From Panulirus ornatus (taxonomy: Eukaryota; Arthropoda; Malacostraca; Decapoda; Palinuridae), in assembly GCF_036320965.1 (NCBI RefSeq), contig NC_092232.1, positions 51,499,982 through 51,563,981 on the forward strand: a DNA stretch of 64,000 nt, given 5' to 3'. A program made the position numbers and the translations under genes. Of the stretch, positions 48,590-60,139 are shown piece after piece. The notes below the pieces were generated by a model. It did no database searches, was not told the origin of the DNA, and saw nothing but the letters and a program-made list of their open reading frames with translations. The first letter of the stretch is position 1. Every line of letters begins with the position of its first letter.

Positions 48590-49640
48590 GAAAGTTAAGA
48601 GTAAGTGTGAACAAGCAAAGCTATTTGGTTTGGCAGGGTTGAGACAAGTTAGTTGGGATATGAGTTTGAATGGAGAAAAATTGGAAGTGAAGTGTTCTAG
48701 ATATCTGGGAGAGGACTTAGCAGCAAATGGAACCATAAAGGTGGGAGAGTCATAGGGTGGGGGAGGGGGTAAAGATTCTAAAAGCAATGAAGAATGTGTG
48801 GAAAAAGAGAACATTATCACGGAGAACAAAAATGGGCATGTTTGAAGGAATAGTAGTCCCAACAATATTGTAAGACTGCATGGCATGGGCTATAGATAAG
48901 GTTGTAGAGAGGAGGGTGGATGTGTTGGAAATTAAATATTTGAGGACAATATGTGGTGTGAGGTGATTTGATAAAGTAATGAAAGGATAAGAGAGAAGTG
49001 TGGTAATAAAAAGAGTGTGGTTGATAGAGCAGAAGAGGGTGTGTTGAAATGGTTTGGACATACAGAGAGAATGAGTGAGGAAAAGTTGAGAAAGAGGATA
49101 TATTTGTCAGAGGTGGAGGGAACAAGGAGAAGCAGGAGACAAAATTGGAGGTGGAAGGATGGAGTGAAAAAGATTTTGAGTGATTGGGGCCTGAAAATGC
49201 AGGAGGGTGAGAAGCATGCAAGGAACAGAGTTTACTGGAATGATGTGGTATACCAGGGTCGACGTGCTGTCAATGGACTGAACCTGGGCATGTGAAACGC
49301 TTGGGGTAAACCATGGAAAGGTCTGTGGGGCCTGGATGTGGATGAGTTGTGGTTTCAGGGCATTACACATAACAGCTAGAGACTGAACGTGAATGAATGT
49401 GGTGATGCTGTTTCCTGTGGGGTGGAGTGGCACCACAAATGGATTAGGGCAAGCAAGGATGAATATGTACATGTGTATATATGTATATGGCTGAGTAAAT
49501 GTATGTATATGTTGATATGTATATGTACATGTATGGGCAAGTATGTATATGAGAGGGTGGGTCTTTCTTTCTTTGTTTCCTTGCACTAACTCGCTGATGT
49601 GGGAAACGGTGATCAAGTATGATACAAAAATAATGTAAAT
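48590..49640 (+). mobile_element. Degraded copy of the same LINE 3' end
   Basis: Aligns with the 37,979-39,195 element: RKLRV at the start, then a decayed frame with stops and frameshifts, an open 3' part (49017-49295, VLKWFGHTERMSEEKL), the GGGGCCTGGATGTGG segment and the tail ending near 49,640. Confidence 0.8.
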
Positions 49641-52600
49641 TAATTGGCAGGTACTACTGGACTCTCTCCTAAAATTACACCACAAGCAAAAATCCATCTT
49701 TACTGAGACTATCATTGCCAGGTGATGCAACAGACTATGGTCTTGGTAAAGAATTTGTTGCTTCAGAGTTATTCCACCTGTCCCTACTAATGAGTCAGTG
49801 CAGCCTTAGAGCTGAAGGTAATCCTGGAAAAAGGATTTTGGTGTAACACCACGGCTCTTCCAGAACAAAAACTTTACGGTAATCAAATAATAAAATAGTC
49901 TAAAACAGCACTTTAGTCAATAAAGTGTAGATTAAAGCAAAAGTATCATGACTGGCAGGAATGTCCTAGGTTTTGCACTAACGAGGCCAGTAAGTTATTA
50001 TCATTATTTCATAAATCCAGGGCCCCTTTCTTATAAGATGTTCCTGCAGCTTCAAGGATATGGTACACCTAGGTGTAGGGAAATGATGGACTTCTTTGGA
50101 GTGTGAAGTAACTCGACAAAACTGTCATCCCTTTCATCAAGATATGATGATACAGACTTATGGAAATTAACTTTTCCCTTGTGGTGTAAGCAAAGCAGGA
50201 GGAGTCCAGTAACATCTGCTAGTAAGTCTAAATATATTGTATGTTACCATTTCCTGCCATTTGGGCTCGAAATCATGATTCTTATGTTTTTTGTCCATGC
50301 AGTGTTGCTATTTGGGCATAATCAATCCTCAAATATTCTGACAACTATCTCTTTGCCTTTACGTGTAATCTCATAAAGGTATTATAAATTTAAAAAGTTG
50401 GTACCAGTAACCACATACTGAGACAGAATGAAATAAGAAAATCTTAATCAATCTAACACTTGCAGGAACTAGCTATTAAAGATAAATTTTTGAGATAAAA
50501 TTTCAAAAAACTGAATGAGTACTGGACTTAGAAAATTAATTTAAAAAATGTACATTTGAAAGGTCCATCAATGTGATGAAGCAAGACTGGAAAGCAACAA
50601 CTATAATGATGAAAATAAATCAGATTTCCATTGTGTACACCTAATTAAAAGCAAGTCTTTTCAATAACATACAAATCATTTGTATCACAAATATATAAAA
50701 CGGTATGACTACCTTGATGACTATTTTGTGACTGCACATATGAAGTAGAGAATGTAGTGTTTCTTGGTGACAATGCATAAAGACTTAGCAAAAATATAGT
50801 AGATCTTAATGTCAAATTACCACTTGAGCACATCATATTTTTACACTTCAACAGCTAAATCTAAAACTTTTGACATTATGCACACACACACACACATATC
50901 TAGTATCAACACTATTCAACTGTTACATGTTATGCTTAGGGTAATCAATAATCACCAAAAGGGAGAGCTGAACTTGGCAATGGAGGTAGGGATCATGGAT
51001 TATTCAATCAAGCTTATTTTTGGAGGAAGAGAATTAGTGGGTGCTCTTTATTAACTAGTCACAAATCTTTCAAGACAATCTCAGCAATTTTGTCTTTACA
51101 ATTACTGTGAACATTTGTGCAACAATCAACTAACACATGCGCATGTGTGTATATACAAGCTTGGGCGTGTGCTAGTACATGTGTGCATGTGACATATTTC
51201 AACTGGAGTGCTATTCACTGATGAGCAGTTAAACAAGAGTTGCCTGTACAAGCATTTTACCTTTTACAAAACTGGGCTTTGTAGGAGGGTACCTTTCTAT
51301 GGAGAATCAGAAGCCATTCAACAACCTACCAAATTACATGTATAATTTGGAGAGTGAGGGCAAAGTAAGTTAACATGTCAAAACTTACCATCTATCACAT
51401 TTTAAGGGCATAATCTTTCCTTATTTATTCATGGTTCCTTATAACTCATAAGGAAAACTACTTCAGGTTAAAACCTAATGGTAAAGTAATTTACTGTTAA
51501 AGAGGAATATTGCAGAATAGCCAATGAGTATATGAAAAATAAAAGGCAACAATTGTACCTAATAAATATCTTAGTCTGATGCAGGACCAATAAGTAACTG
51601 TCTTGGTACCTGTGTTAAAGATCCTGACTCTCCTAATATCACATTCAAATAAGGCATATATCCTAATATAATTGATTCTTGATGTGCCTGAGAGCTGTCA
51701 TTAAAGATATTAAAAGAGGCAAAAACTATCAACAATCAGGAGAGGAATGGAGAACTTCTGAGGCTGGCAGGCAAGTGCTACGAATATGAGCTACAATTTA
51801 TACTGAGCAGATACCGGGACTTACAGGGAAGCACGGTCCATATCATGGTCAAAAGTGAGGGCAATTCAGTCTGTGAACAAGTTTTATGACACTTGTGAAG
51901 GAATCCAAGTTTAATACAATCTGTTAATCTGAACACAACTTTTAAATACCATAAAACTAATACTGTGATGAGATATCTTCCAAATATTGCCTCTTTACCA
52001 AAAATTATAGAATAACCATCAACTGAGCAAATCACATTCAAGTAACAAATCTTCAAAACAATCTAATACAAAATTATAAAATACTGCATTTGAAATGGTC
52101 AACGTGATGTTGGTAAAGTACAGCATAATAGGTAAAATGAAAATAAATACAATAAGTGTAGACTGCTATTAACCCCTGGAAAAGGTAATACAGAGATCAT
52201 TTACCACTGTATGAGGAGAATACTTAAGAAACCTTAAACCTTATAACTAAATATAAATACGATGATAATACTTGTTCCTTGATATTTCAGTTGCAGCATC
52301 ACTCGTAAATACAATAAAAAACTAGTATATCTGAAGTTCCTTGATAACTCCAAAACACTATTGCATACTACTAGCAAAAAATGTTCAATCTGGCTATTTC
52401 AATACCACATACAAAGCCAGGGAACATCCTGACCAAGCCATATCAAGAAGACACATATGGAACTGCCCCAAAAGTGCCTCCTCCAATTTCTTAACTTATT
52501 TAAGCAATGAATAATTCCATTTACATGAAAGCTTTGGCTATAAGAGGAAAAGCCTTCAGTCTTTTTTTCTATCAAAGATAAAGAGTTGAAAAAATAGTAA

Positions 52601-52804
52601 AGCCAGACTGTTCATTAACACTGAGCAGTTGCAACAAGACACTGTTGACTTAATATACCTAAGCAACCCACCACAGGGACATGGATCAACAGGTAAAAAG
52701 CTGGTAAATATCTATGCTGATTTCATTTCCCCCTCTGTGGCTACAGGTTATGCTAGGAGCAAAGTTGATTTTTTACTTCTCACAGAACCTAAGTCATTGA
52801 TGTT
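49641..52804 (-). other. 3' flank and probable 3' UTR of HBP1
   Basis: No coding signal. AATAAA occurs on the minus strand at about 51,421-51,426 and 51,047-51,052, so several poly(A) sites are possible; the sequence alone does not decide. Confidence 0.35.
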
Positions 52805-52955
52805 TTAGCTGGTTGAGTGAGAGCGTTTCCTTTTCCAGCAATCGGGATCAATCCGTTTTCTTTCTTCAGCCTGTGCTCGAGCTTCGGCGTTAAAGCTCTC
52901 TCTATCTTCTTCAGGTAGGTTTTTCCACATGGTACCAAGGAGAACCGAAATGGCT
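52805..52955 (-). CDS. HBP1: HBP1 last exon: second half of the HMG box
   Basis: Encodes AISVLLGTMWKNLPEEDR, AEARAQAEERKRIDPDCW and the basic tail KRKRSHSTS, then TAA. This matches the second and third HMG-box helices and the C-terminal end of HBP1. Acceptor TACTTGCAG. The protein ends a few residues earlier than the vertebrate form. Confidence 0.92.
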
Positions 52956-55900
52956 CTGCAAGTACAAATGATAAACATTTGGGTGGTCACAAAGAGCTCT
53001 GCAATATACTGCATCTAAAAATCAACACACTACAGCACCAAAAAATTGTATAACAGAAACTGCGGCAGTATCTAAATGGATAAATATGGCATCACACGTA
53101 TTGAGACAACTAGCAAGAGATACAATACAAAGGGAGACTGATGGAATAAAAACTATATCCAAAATTATGTAAAATAATGATTTTTTCTACTCTTAAAACT
53201 GTAACTATATTTCAAGCTCAAATTAGAGAACTACTGAATAATGAAACATGTGTCCATTGCCCAATGCACTTGATACAAAACTTTATGGATAAAAATGCAT
53301 TTACACTTTAATCCACTCATACTTCTATCAATTCAAAATCATTGAATCCATTCCCAGTTTTCATAGGGTGGACCATGTTCAGTCAGCTGGCAAGCTCACG
53401 ATCTATTAAAATCTAATCACCAAAATATAAATGATTTCTTTTATTGATTTTTACACAATTCCCTTAGGATAAACATTATCTAATGCTTACACTAACAATA
53501 TCAGAAATTATAATAATACAGATGCACAATCAATGTTTATAATTACATCCCGTCAAAGTTGTTCTAATGACACATTCTCATCTACGAATCAATACTTTTC
53601 ATATTTCACATTAATTTTACATTGTTCCCTTCAGAAACATCTTACCTAACTCACCAACTATCAACATGGGTAACAATAAAAAAACAGGTATATTTGCATT
53701 AATAGTGCTCACAATTACACTGCTAATAAATACTATCAACCCTTTAACTTACCATTTACCTTCTACACATCAAAATATGCATCATTCTTTTATTTTCCAC
53801 TGCATTTTACATAGTTCCCTTCAGAAACATCTTACCTAACTCATAAAGCCAACAGCAGTTAACAAAAACATCAGAGATATCTTATATCTGACCAAGTTCC
53901 CCTAGCCATCAGCATGGGAAGCCCATGCTGGAGGGAAAGCTGCTGGGGCCTCACCATTTGAGCCCAAAAGAATCAAATCAAAGATGACACACAGGAGATG
54001 GGCACGAGTGGGCCCAACAGTACCATGGTAGATGGTTTAGCTTACAAGGAGCTAATTTTGGATAAAGAATCTGACCGTAACCTTTGTGCATATGAAGTAT
54101 ACTTGCAGGCATAAGCATGCTACAAGGACAAAGATAAATCTGAATATAACAAGTGAGCTTGCAGTCTCGTTGTCTTCCCTGCCAATTAAATGCTGAATCC
54201 TTTTTTATCGGTAAATTTTTTCTTCCTGACATGGATCAGTCATTTTGTAATACAAAACAAAAATCTATCCTCCATATTTCATCACTGCTTTAAAAGGATT
54301 ATACTTTTACAGATTTTGTTATAATTCTTTTCTTTCAGTTAATTTGGGGAGACAATACAAAACTACATTATTTCAAAACTATACCTGTTGTCTTTGCCGG
54401 GGTACTGCTGAATAAGCTTAAGCCGATGATGCTTAGCAAAGAGCATAAATCCATTCATTGGTCTCCGGGCACGGCTGCTACTTCCTTCTGCACCCCCTAT
54501 AACTCCTCCACTCCCACGCCCATCTCGATTCTTTTTAGAGGGAGATGCAGGTGGAGAGAGGAAGACTGTGCGATGAGTGTTTGGTGGGAAAGTAGCACTA
54601 GTGGGAGCTGAGCATGCACCTGCACTTCCTTCCACTGGGTCATCATTGAAGTCAAACCTAAAGGTAAATCACAAATTTCTCAGCGATTCGAAGTTCATGA
54701 AAACCTGCAAATAATACTCAAAAATCAAAGTATAAAAGTGAGAGAAATTGCCTTGATAATAAATGAAAGATTAAGAACTTAGTAAGTAACTATTCCTTGA
54801 ACAACCAAGAAAGGTAATGAGAAAATGAAATGATTTTGGAAAGTGTAGAACAATGAAATGACCAACTAATCATCATCAAAACTGTATAAACATTACACAT
54901 GCAAACACATGTATATGCATATTGCTGTTATCATACAAATCTTGCAATTTTAAGGCTGCAATTCACTCAGGAGTGAGGAAATTATGGAATTTTGGAGCAA
55001 GAAGGTCTTCGACAAGATTCTATTTCTTTCTGTTCATAAAAATGATACACCTTGCTTGCAGCATAACGACCAGCAGGTGAACTTAGGTTCCAAGAAAGCC
55101 AGAGATTATTCTGAGACCTTTGATTTGTACAGTTTGTTGTTTTAGTTTGTTTCTGAGGGGGTGGATGACCAGGAAGGTGAGGCACAGTTTAGGATGGAGT
55201 GGATAAACTCTGACCATGTCATATAACTCTGCATATCTTTACATAATCCCCTACATCTTTTCCCTCTAAATCCCTTTGCCTGATTAGCTACTCTAACATA
55301 CAATTCATTTCTGAAGAAGTTGAGGAAAATTTTGAATTTTCCCCTGCCCAGTCCACAATATTCTTTTCAGTTTCTCCTTCCTTAATTTGCTGTTGTCACT
55401 TCTTGCCCTTTCATACCTTTCCAACGTTCAATGGCATATAACTATTAAAATATTACTGAAAATCCCTTTATATCATAAGCGTTTACTAAACACTAACTAC
55501 TTAGTAATGGTTTTCACTTTTCACAAACCTTTTCATAGCATCAGCAAGATCTGGTGTGACAACAGGGATGGGAGTCTGGGTAGTTTCTGGGTGATAGGGT
55601 GGGAGGCACACATCACTCTCCTGGAGTTGCTGGCATGGAAGGCTATACCTCTCGGTTGTTCTGTCAGGGAACACGCTGCACCAACCTAAAATTGAAAGGT
55701 TTATTTTTCTTCTTTTCATCTAAAACTACTAATAAATGGTTAGCTACACCTTATTTCCTTGCATATGTTTACATCATCCTCTACAATTCTTAGCTGCTTT
55801 TTAACATAAAAATTTTACTCCTTACAAACTTGAAATAAGCTTTGGATTTTCCCTTGCCTTGCAAACCAGTAATGATAACCTCTAAAAAAATGGGCCAATC

Positions 55901-58900
55901 TTTCGTCTGTTTCCTTGCGCTACCTTGCTAACGCGGGAGACAGCGACTAAGTATAATAAATAAAATAAATATCAAACAAGAAATCAAATTTCATATTTGC
56001 AACAACTAACCTTTTCCATGTACATAAAATGGATGATCAGGAGGCGTGATAACCATGATATCTTCCTGTTGCACCATGACTGGTCGAAAGTAAAGTTGGC
56101 AATAGCTTGGTGGACCAGACATATGTGATGATGGACCCTCATGAAGAATACGCATCAGGTGCAACCCATGTGGTGCATACCGCTGCTGATGAGCACGTTC
56201 CAATTGGCCTAATTCTTCACTCATTCTTGCTCCAGTTACTTGACCACCTCCTCCCAAAACAAAATGGACTCGAACCCCTGACATGAAAACAGACCAGACA
56301 TTTGTGGGCCACTGGTGTCCTGATGTTGGTTGGGGAGAGATTGAGGAAGGGTAAGGTGAAGAGCCTGGTCCCAGTCTTTCTGTATGTCCAAGCCCACCAA
56401 GACCTTGTGGTCCCACTGGGGCACCCTGAAGATGAGGAGCAGGTAAATGTGGAGACACATGATGTGGAGATGGCATGTGTGGTGACGGCACATGGGAATA
56501 CGACGTATGACAATCAGCCATCATTCCTTCATTCTCTAACTCCTCTCTAGAAGAGTTTAGGGATGATGTGGAGGGATGTGATGGGGCTGGAGACAAAAGA
56601 GAAGAAGGCAGGCCTCCTATAGCAGCTGTAGATAAATTTAAAGGGCCCTGCGCTCCACCAGACATATCACCAGTACCAACTGATGAGCCATTAGAATTTC
56701 CCTCACTGAAGGGAAACCTACTAGTAATTACTGGAATAGCTGAGTGAGGGTGAGGAGTGTGAGGAGTATGTGGAGTAGGCAGTCCAGGAATTCTTAGTGA
56801 TGATGAAGATGAAGACGAGGAAGAAGAAGATGGGATTCCTGCCGACTGCTCGCGCACCTCAGCAGTGGATCTTATCACACCCTGAGCGGCTCCAGGTGGT
56901 AGCTGTAGACCTTGTGCCTCCAGCTGAAATGACCAGCTATAGGCTCTGTAAAGACATATGATGCAAAAACATTAATGATGCAGTTATAAAAATTCATACA
57001 TACATATTCGCCATTTCCCGCATTAGCAAGGTAGTGTTAAGAACAGAGGACTGAGCCTTTGAAGAAATATCCTCACTTGGCCTCCTTCTCTGTTCCTTTT
57101 TTTGGAAACGTAAAAATATAAATATAAAAAACGAAAATATATAAAAATATGCCTCACAATAAACAGAAAATTCTGATGTGTGAATTATGGAGTCAACACA
57201 TCTTCATTTCGTCTGCTGGATCTGCTGTTATCAGTGAAGAATGGAGATCAGACTATACCACTGCAACTTTTGCAAATCTTGTAAAATTTGTGAAGAGTAG
57301 CACAGGTAAAACTGATAAATTCTTAACCAAAAAAAAAAGTCTGAAAAAATCAAAGACACGACATGATAAACTTAAACATACACATACAGACACAGGAAGA
57401 ATATACTGATGACCAACGGATGTGACCAGATGAAAGTGTGTTCAAGAGACACCATATATGAAGGCTGGGGGGTGGGGGTGGGGGTGGGGGGGAAAGAGCA
57501 CCTATGCTTGCTCATCTGTTCCTTTTCTGTTTAAAAACCATAACTTTATCTTCTTCTTGGAAGCATGCATTAGTACATCCCAACCCTATGAAGAGTGACC
57601 ATTCTAACCTCTCTAACTATATTCCTGTTGCTTTGACATCAATGTTCTAACATCTCTAGCTATAATCCTGTTACTTTGATACCTACTGTCTCCAAAGCAC
57701 TTATGCTTGCTCATCTGTTCCTTTTCTGTTTAAAAACCATAACTTTATCTTCTTCTTGGAAGCACGCATTAGTACATCCCAACCCTATGAAGAGTGACCA
57801 TTCTAACCTCTCTATCTATATTCCTGTTGCTTTGACATCAATGTTCTAACATCTCTAGCTATAATCCTGTTACTTTGATACCTACTGTCTCCAAAGCCTT
57901 TGATTCCTCCTCAACTCCCATATCCTCAGTCATCATAAATATCAGTCTTCTCTCTGATCACCACTATGACATCCATAGGGCAAGATCCACTGATAATATT
58001 TTTCCCTATCTTACTAATGTCTAATAAAGCTTTCACGGAATCCTATGAAGTTGCCCTTGATATATCCAAAGCTTTCGACTGGGCGTGGCATCTCCCCTTT
58101 TTTGGCTTCTCTCCCGTGCTTTGCTCCTTCATGCCTAGCTATTTCTCTGGCTGATCTTTCTCTGGTTGTTGATGTATCAGTCTATTCCCCTTTCTCCATC
58201 GAGAGCAGTGTCCCGCAGAGTTCTGTCCTGTATCCTAAATTTTCCTCCTTTAGATCAATGACTTCATTTCTTCTACAAATAATCAAAATGCACTCATATG
58301 CTGATGTCTCAACACTGCATTCCTCCATATCCTGCATACCTGCTCTTCTTATCTCCCTCTTTCTGCATCTCACTGTGACACAACTTACTCAATAAAGTCA
58401 AACTTGGATAGGATATCTCAGAGGGAAAGCCAAAATCTGGTGAAGTTTAATACCTCCAGGGCCCAGTTTATGCCCATCTCTTGATCATAAATTCCTTACA
58501 ACTTTCTTCTCTCCTTTGATGGATCTGTAATTCCACCTCTGTGCTCAATTAATACACTAAGTATTACTGTAACATTCACACTATTCTGGAAACCCTACAT
58601 TATGGAAATAGCTAAGTCTGCCTCTAAGAAACTGGAAGGCACACTCAGGTACTGAAATTTTTCTTTTCTTGTGAACAGTTGCTCTGTTTATATAAAGAAA
58701 TGATCTATCCTTGTATTGAGTACTGATCTCACATTTAGGGTAGTTCTAGCCATGCGCCCTTATGTGAAAGAACTGAGTCAACAGCAGTCTGACTTATCAA
58801 CCCTCAAGCCAACTTCAAAACTTAACCAACTTGCCCTATGCCACAATGTTGGTTCGCTTTTCCTCTTCTATAGGAATTACTTTGGTTTTTGCTTCTGAAA

Positions 58901-60021
58901 GCTGGCTGCTTGTGTGCCCCCGCCACTAACTGGATCACACAATACTTAGCTCAATGGGCATTACTAGATCATGTACTAACTGACCATCATACAATCGAGA
59001 GACTTAAAAGGAAAGCTGATGGAATACCTGATCACTTCTTAGGTAACGTGAATTTTTGTTACTGCATATGATATGACACGAATTACAAAGATGGGAAAAA
59101 GGTGGTAAAAGTAAGAGAGCTTAGAAAAGAGGCTTGTGTACCAAAATACTACAACAGACTGAATGACAAATAGCATATGGAGTGAGTAAATGAAACAAGG
59201 ACTGGTAAAAGGTGTATGGTATTCAAGGAAACAGCACTTATGTACATGGGTGAGGTGTATGGTATTTGGAAGATGGGATGAGGGCTATGAAAAATGGTAA
59301 TGAGTGGTGGGGTTAAGAAGTTAAGTTGCTAGTAAAAGAGAAACGAAGGGAATGCAAGTGAATGGGAGGTGCAAAAGAGAAAGAAGCAGGAAGTCAAAAA
59401 GTTGCTGGGCTGAATAGGCAAATGAGTGACGGGGTGAAAGACTATCAGCGATCTTTAGACAATAGGAGTTCTGCAGAGAAGTAATTATGTTATTACTATT
59501 TCTGACAGAGTGAGAAAGTCCTCAACGAGACTGTAATCTGTCCAGTCCAATGACGATGAGACTGCCTTGCTGAAGATGACCTCTCACTTGCTGTGGAACC
59601 ACGATAAAAATAGTCCAGCAATATTCCAATCTCACTACTTGATGGTACACAAGATTGAAGGACATCAAAATGAAAGCAAATACTTGGTATCAAAGAGTGA
59701 ATTTAGAGGATTTCTCAGTTAACATGAAAATTTTCATTCTAGGTTAAACATACAATTTAAAACAAAAAAGTTCAAACTGTGACTTTTCAACAAGAAAGAG
59801 AAATGTCTTTACACAATTTCAACTTCTGGTCCCCATTTAAGACCAATCAACTTATCGTATATAATGATTTGCAATGGGTCGCACCTCTTTCTGAGTGGCA
59901 GACTCTTCTGTGCAAGCGGTGATTTTGGGCTGGTAGTGGTGATGGCTGCAAACTCGGGAATCATAGCTTCTGGCTCCAAATTTCGCTTGCTTAGGTCCAG
60001 CGGGGGAGGCACTGGACGCAT
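52805..60021 (-). CDS. HBP1: HMG-box transcription factor 1 (HBP1) ortholog, five exons
   Basis: Seen: minus-strand exons 60021-59813, 56945-56011, 55685-55529, 54657-54385 and 52955-52805 join in phase to 1,725 nt (574 residues and a TAA stop) if translation starts at the ATG at 60021. Residues about 22-35 hold EFAAITTTSPKSPLAQ, like the conserved SPxSPL motif of vertebrate HBP1. Residues 281-405 are an AXH domain (WPTNVWSVF, DHPFYVHGKGW, DVCLPPYHPE). Residues 498-566 are an HMG box (ARRPMNGFMLFAK, YPGKDNRAISVLLG), followed by the family's end pattern NPDCWKRKR, here DPDCWKRKR. Family knowledge: HBP1 is a nuclear repressor of cell-cycle and Wnt targets that binds DNA through the HMG box and uses AXH for protein or RNA contacts. 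Human HBP1 is 514 residues. The N-terminal start is the weakest part; an upstream coding exon may be missing. Confidence 0.88.
54385..54657 (-). CDS. HBP1: HBP1 exon: linker and first half of the HMG box
   Basis: Encodes FDFNDDPVEG, a Ser/Pro/Gly-rich linker with a basic SPSKKNRDGRG stretch, and the HMG-box first half ARRPMNGFMLFAKHH to QQYPGKDN. Acceptor TACCTTTAG, donor CAACAG followed by GTATAG. Phase 2 at the end; arginine 525 is split by the intron. Confidence 0.92.
55529..55685 (-). CDS. HBP1: HBP1 exon: end of the AXH domain
   Basis: Completes AXH with GWCSVFPDRTTERY, CQQLQESDVCLPPYHPE and a linker ending DLADAMKRF. Acceptor CAATTTTAG and donor AAAAG followed by GTTTGT both keep the frame. 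The DVCLPP motif is nearly identical to that of vertebrate HBP1. Confidence 0.9.
55885..55970 (+). mobile_element. LINE/SINE 3' tail fragment
   Basis: GGGCCAATCTTTCGTCTGTT, CGCTACCTTGCTAACGCGG and TAATAAATAAAATAAAT match the tail of the 37,979 LINE. Very short 5'-truncated insertion in HBP1 intron 2. Confidence 0.65.
56011..56945 (-). CDS. HBP1: HBP1 large exon: low-complexity region and most of the AXH domain
   Basis: A 935-nt exon. It begins AYSWSFQLEAQG, then has a run of serines, a His/Pro-rich stretch (repeated PSPHMPSPHH-type segments), and the AXH domain from WPTNVWSVFMSG to DHPFYVHGK. The acceptor is TTTACAG at 56947-56946; a second AG two bases on would break the phase with the preceding exon. 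Donor AAAAG followed by GTTAGT. Confidence 0.92.
57005..57115 (-). mobile_element. SINE-like repeat fragment, reversed
   Basis: Plus strand reads TTCGCCATTTCCCGCATTAG, then GAACAGAGGACTGAGCC and TTGGCCTCCTTCTCTGTTCC, the reverse complement of the 3' half of the 62,600 element. In HBP1 intron 1. Confidence 0.6.
57500..58890 (+). mobile_element. Degraded LINE reverse transcriptase fragment with internal duplication
   Basis: Plus-strand text reads SDHSNLSNYIPVALTS, then VALDISKAFDWAWH, LSLVVDVSVYSPFSI, a SSVPQSSVLYP segment and HSYADVSTLHSS, which are RT blocks including a mutated YADD (YADV). The tail reads LCHNVGSLFLFYRNYFG. This is a jockey/CR1-like non-LTR element of a different family from 37,979. 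A 199-bp tandem duplication lies at 57,500-57,897. It is in an HBP1 intron, in opposite orientation. Confidence 0.75.
58960..59480 (+). mobile_element. Degraded LINE linker-region fragment
   Basis: Broken plus-strand frames read LLDHVLTDHHTIERLKRKADG, VFKETALMYMGEVYGIW, SGGVKK and ASEWEVQKRKK, like the endonuclease-RT linker of the family at 41,400-42,700. Lies in HBP1 intron 1. Confidence 0.5.
59813..60021 (-). CDS. HBP1: HBP1 exon with the SPKSPL motif
   Basis: Encodes PPLDLSKRNLEPEAMIPEF and the TSPKSPL motif that matches an N-terminal motif of vertebrate HBP1. The donor GTAAAG at 59812 gives phase 2, which fits the next exon. A TAG stop directly precedes the ATG at 60021 in frame. So either the acceptor is at that TAG, or the exon begins at the better acceptor near 60,092 and the ATG is the true start with 5' UTR before it. 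Confidence 0.65.
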
Positions 60022-60139
60022 CTACGAAAGTCAAAAGTAACTTGATATGAGAGCCAGAAAATTTTCGAGTGTATCTGATGTAGTCAACAACCTGTTGGAA
60101 AGAGATGAGAATCATCCTGAATGGCCAAGATAACATAAA

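Noticed and set aside
48587..49730. Minus-strand frames of 99-207 residues
   Set aside because: Antisense shadows of the plus-strand LINE copy.
59852..60136. 94-residue minus-strand frame over the HBP1 5' exon
   Set aside because: A different frame from the one carrying the conserved SPKSPL motif and from the one that splices in phase.
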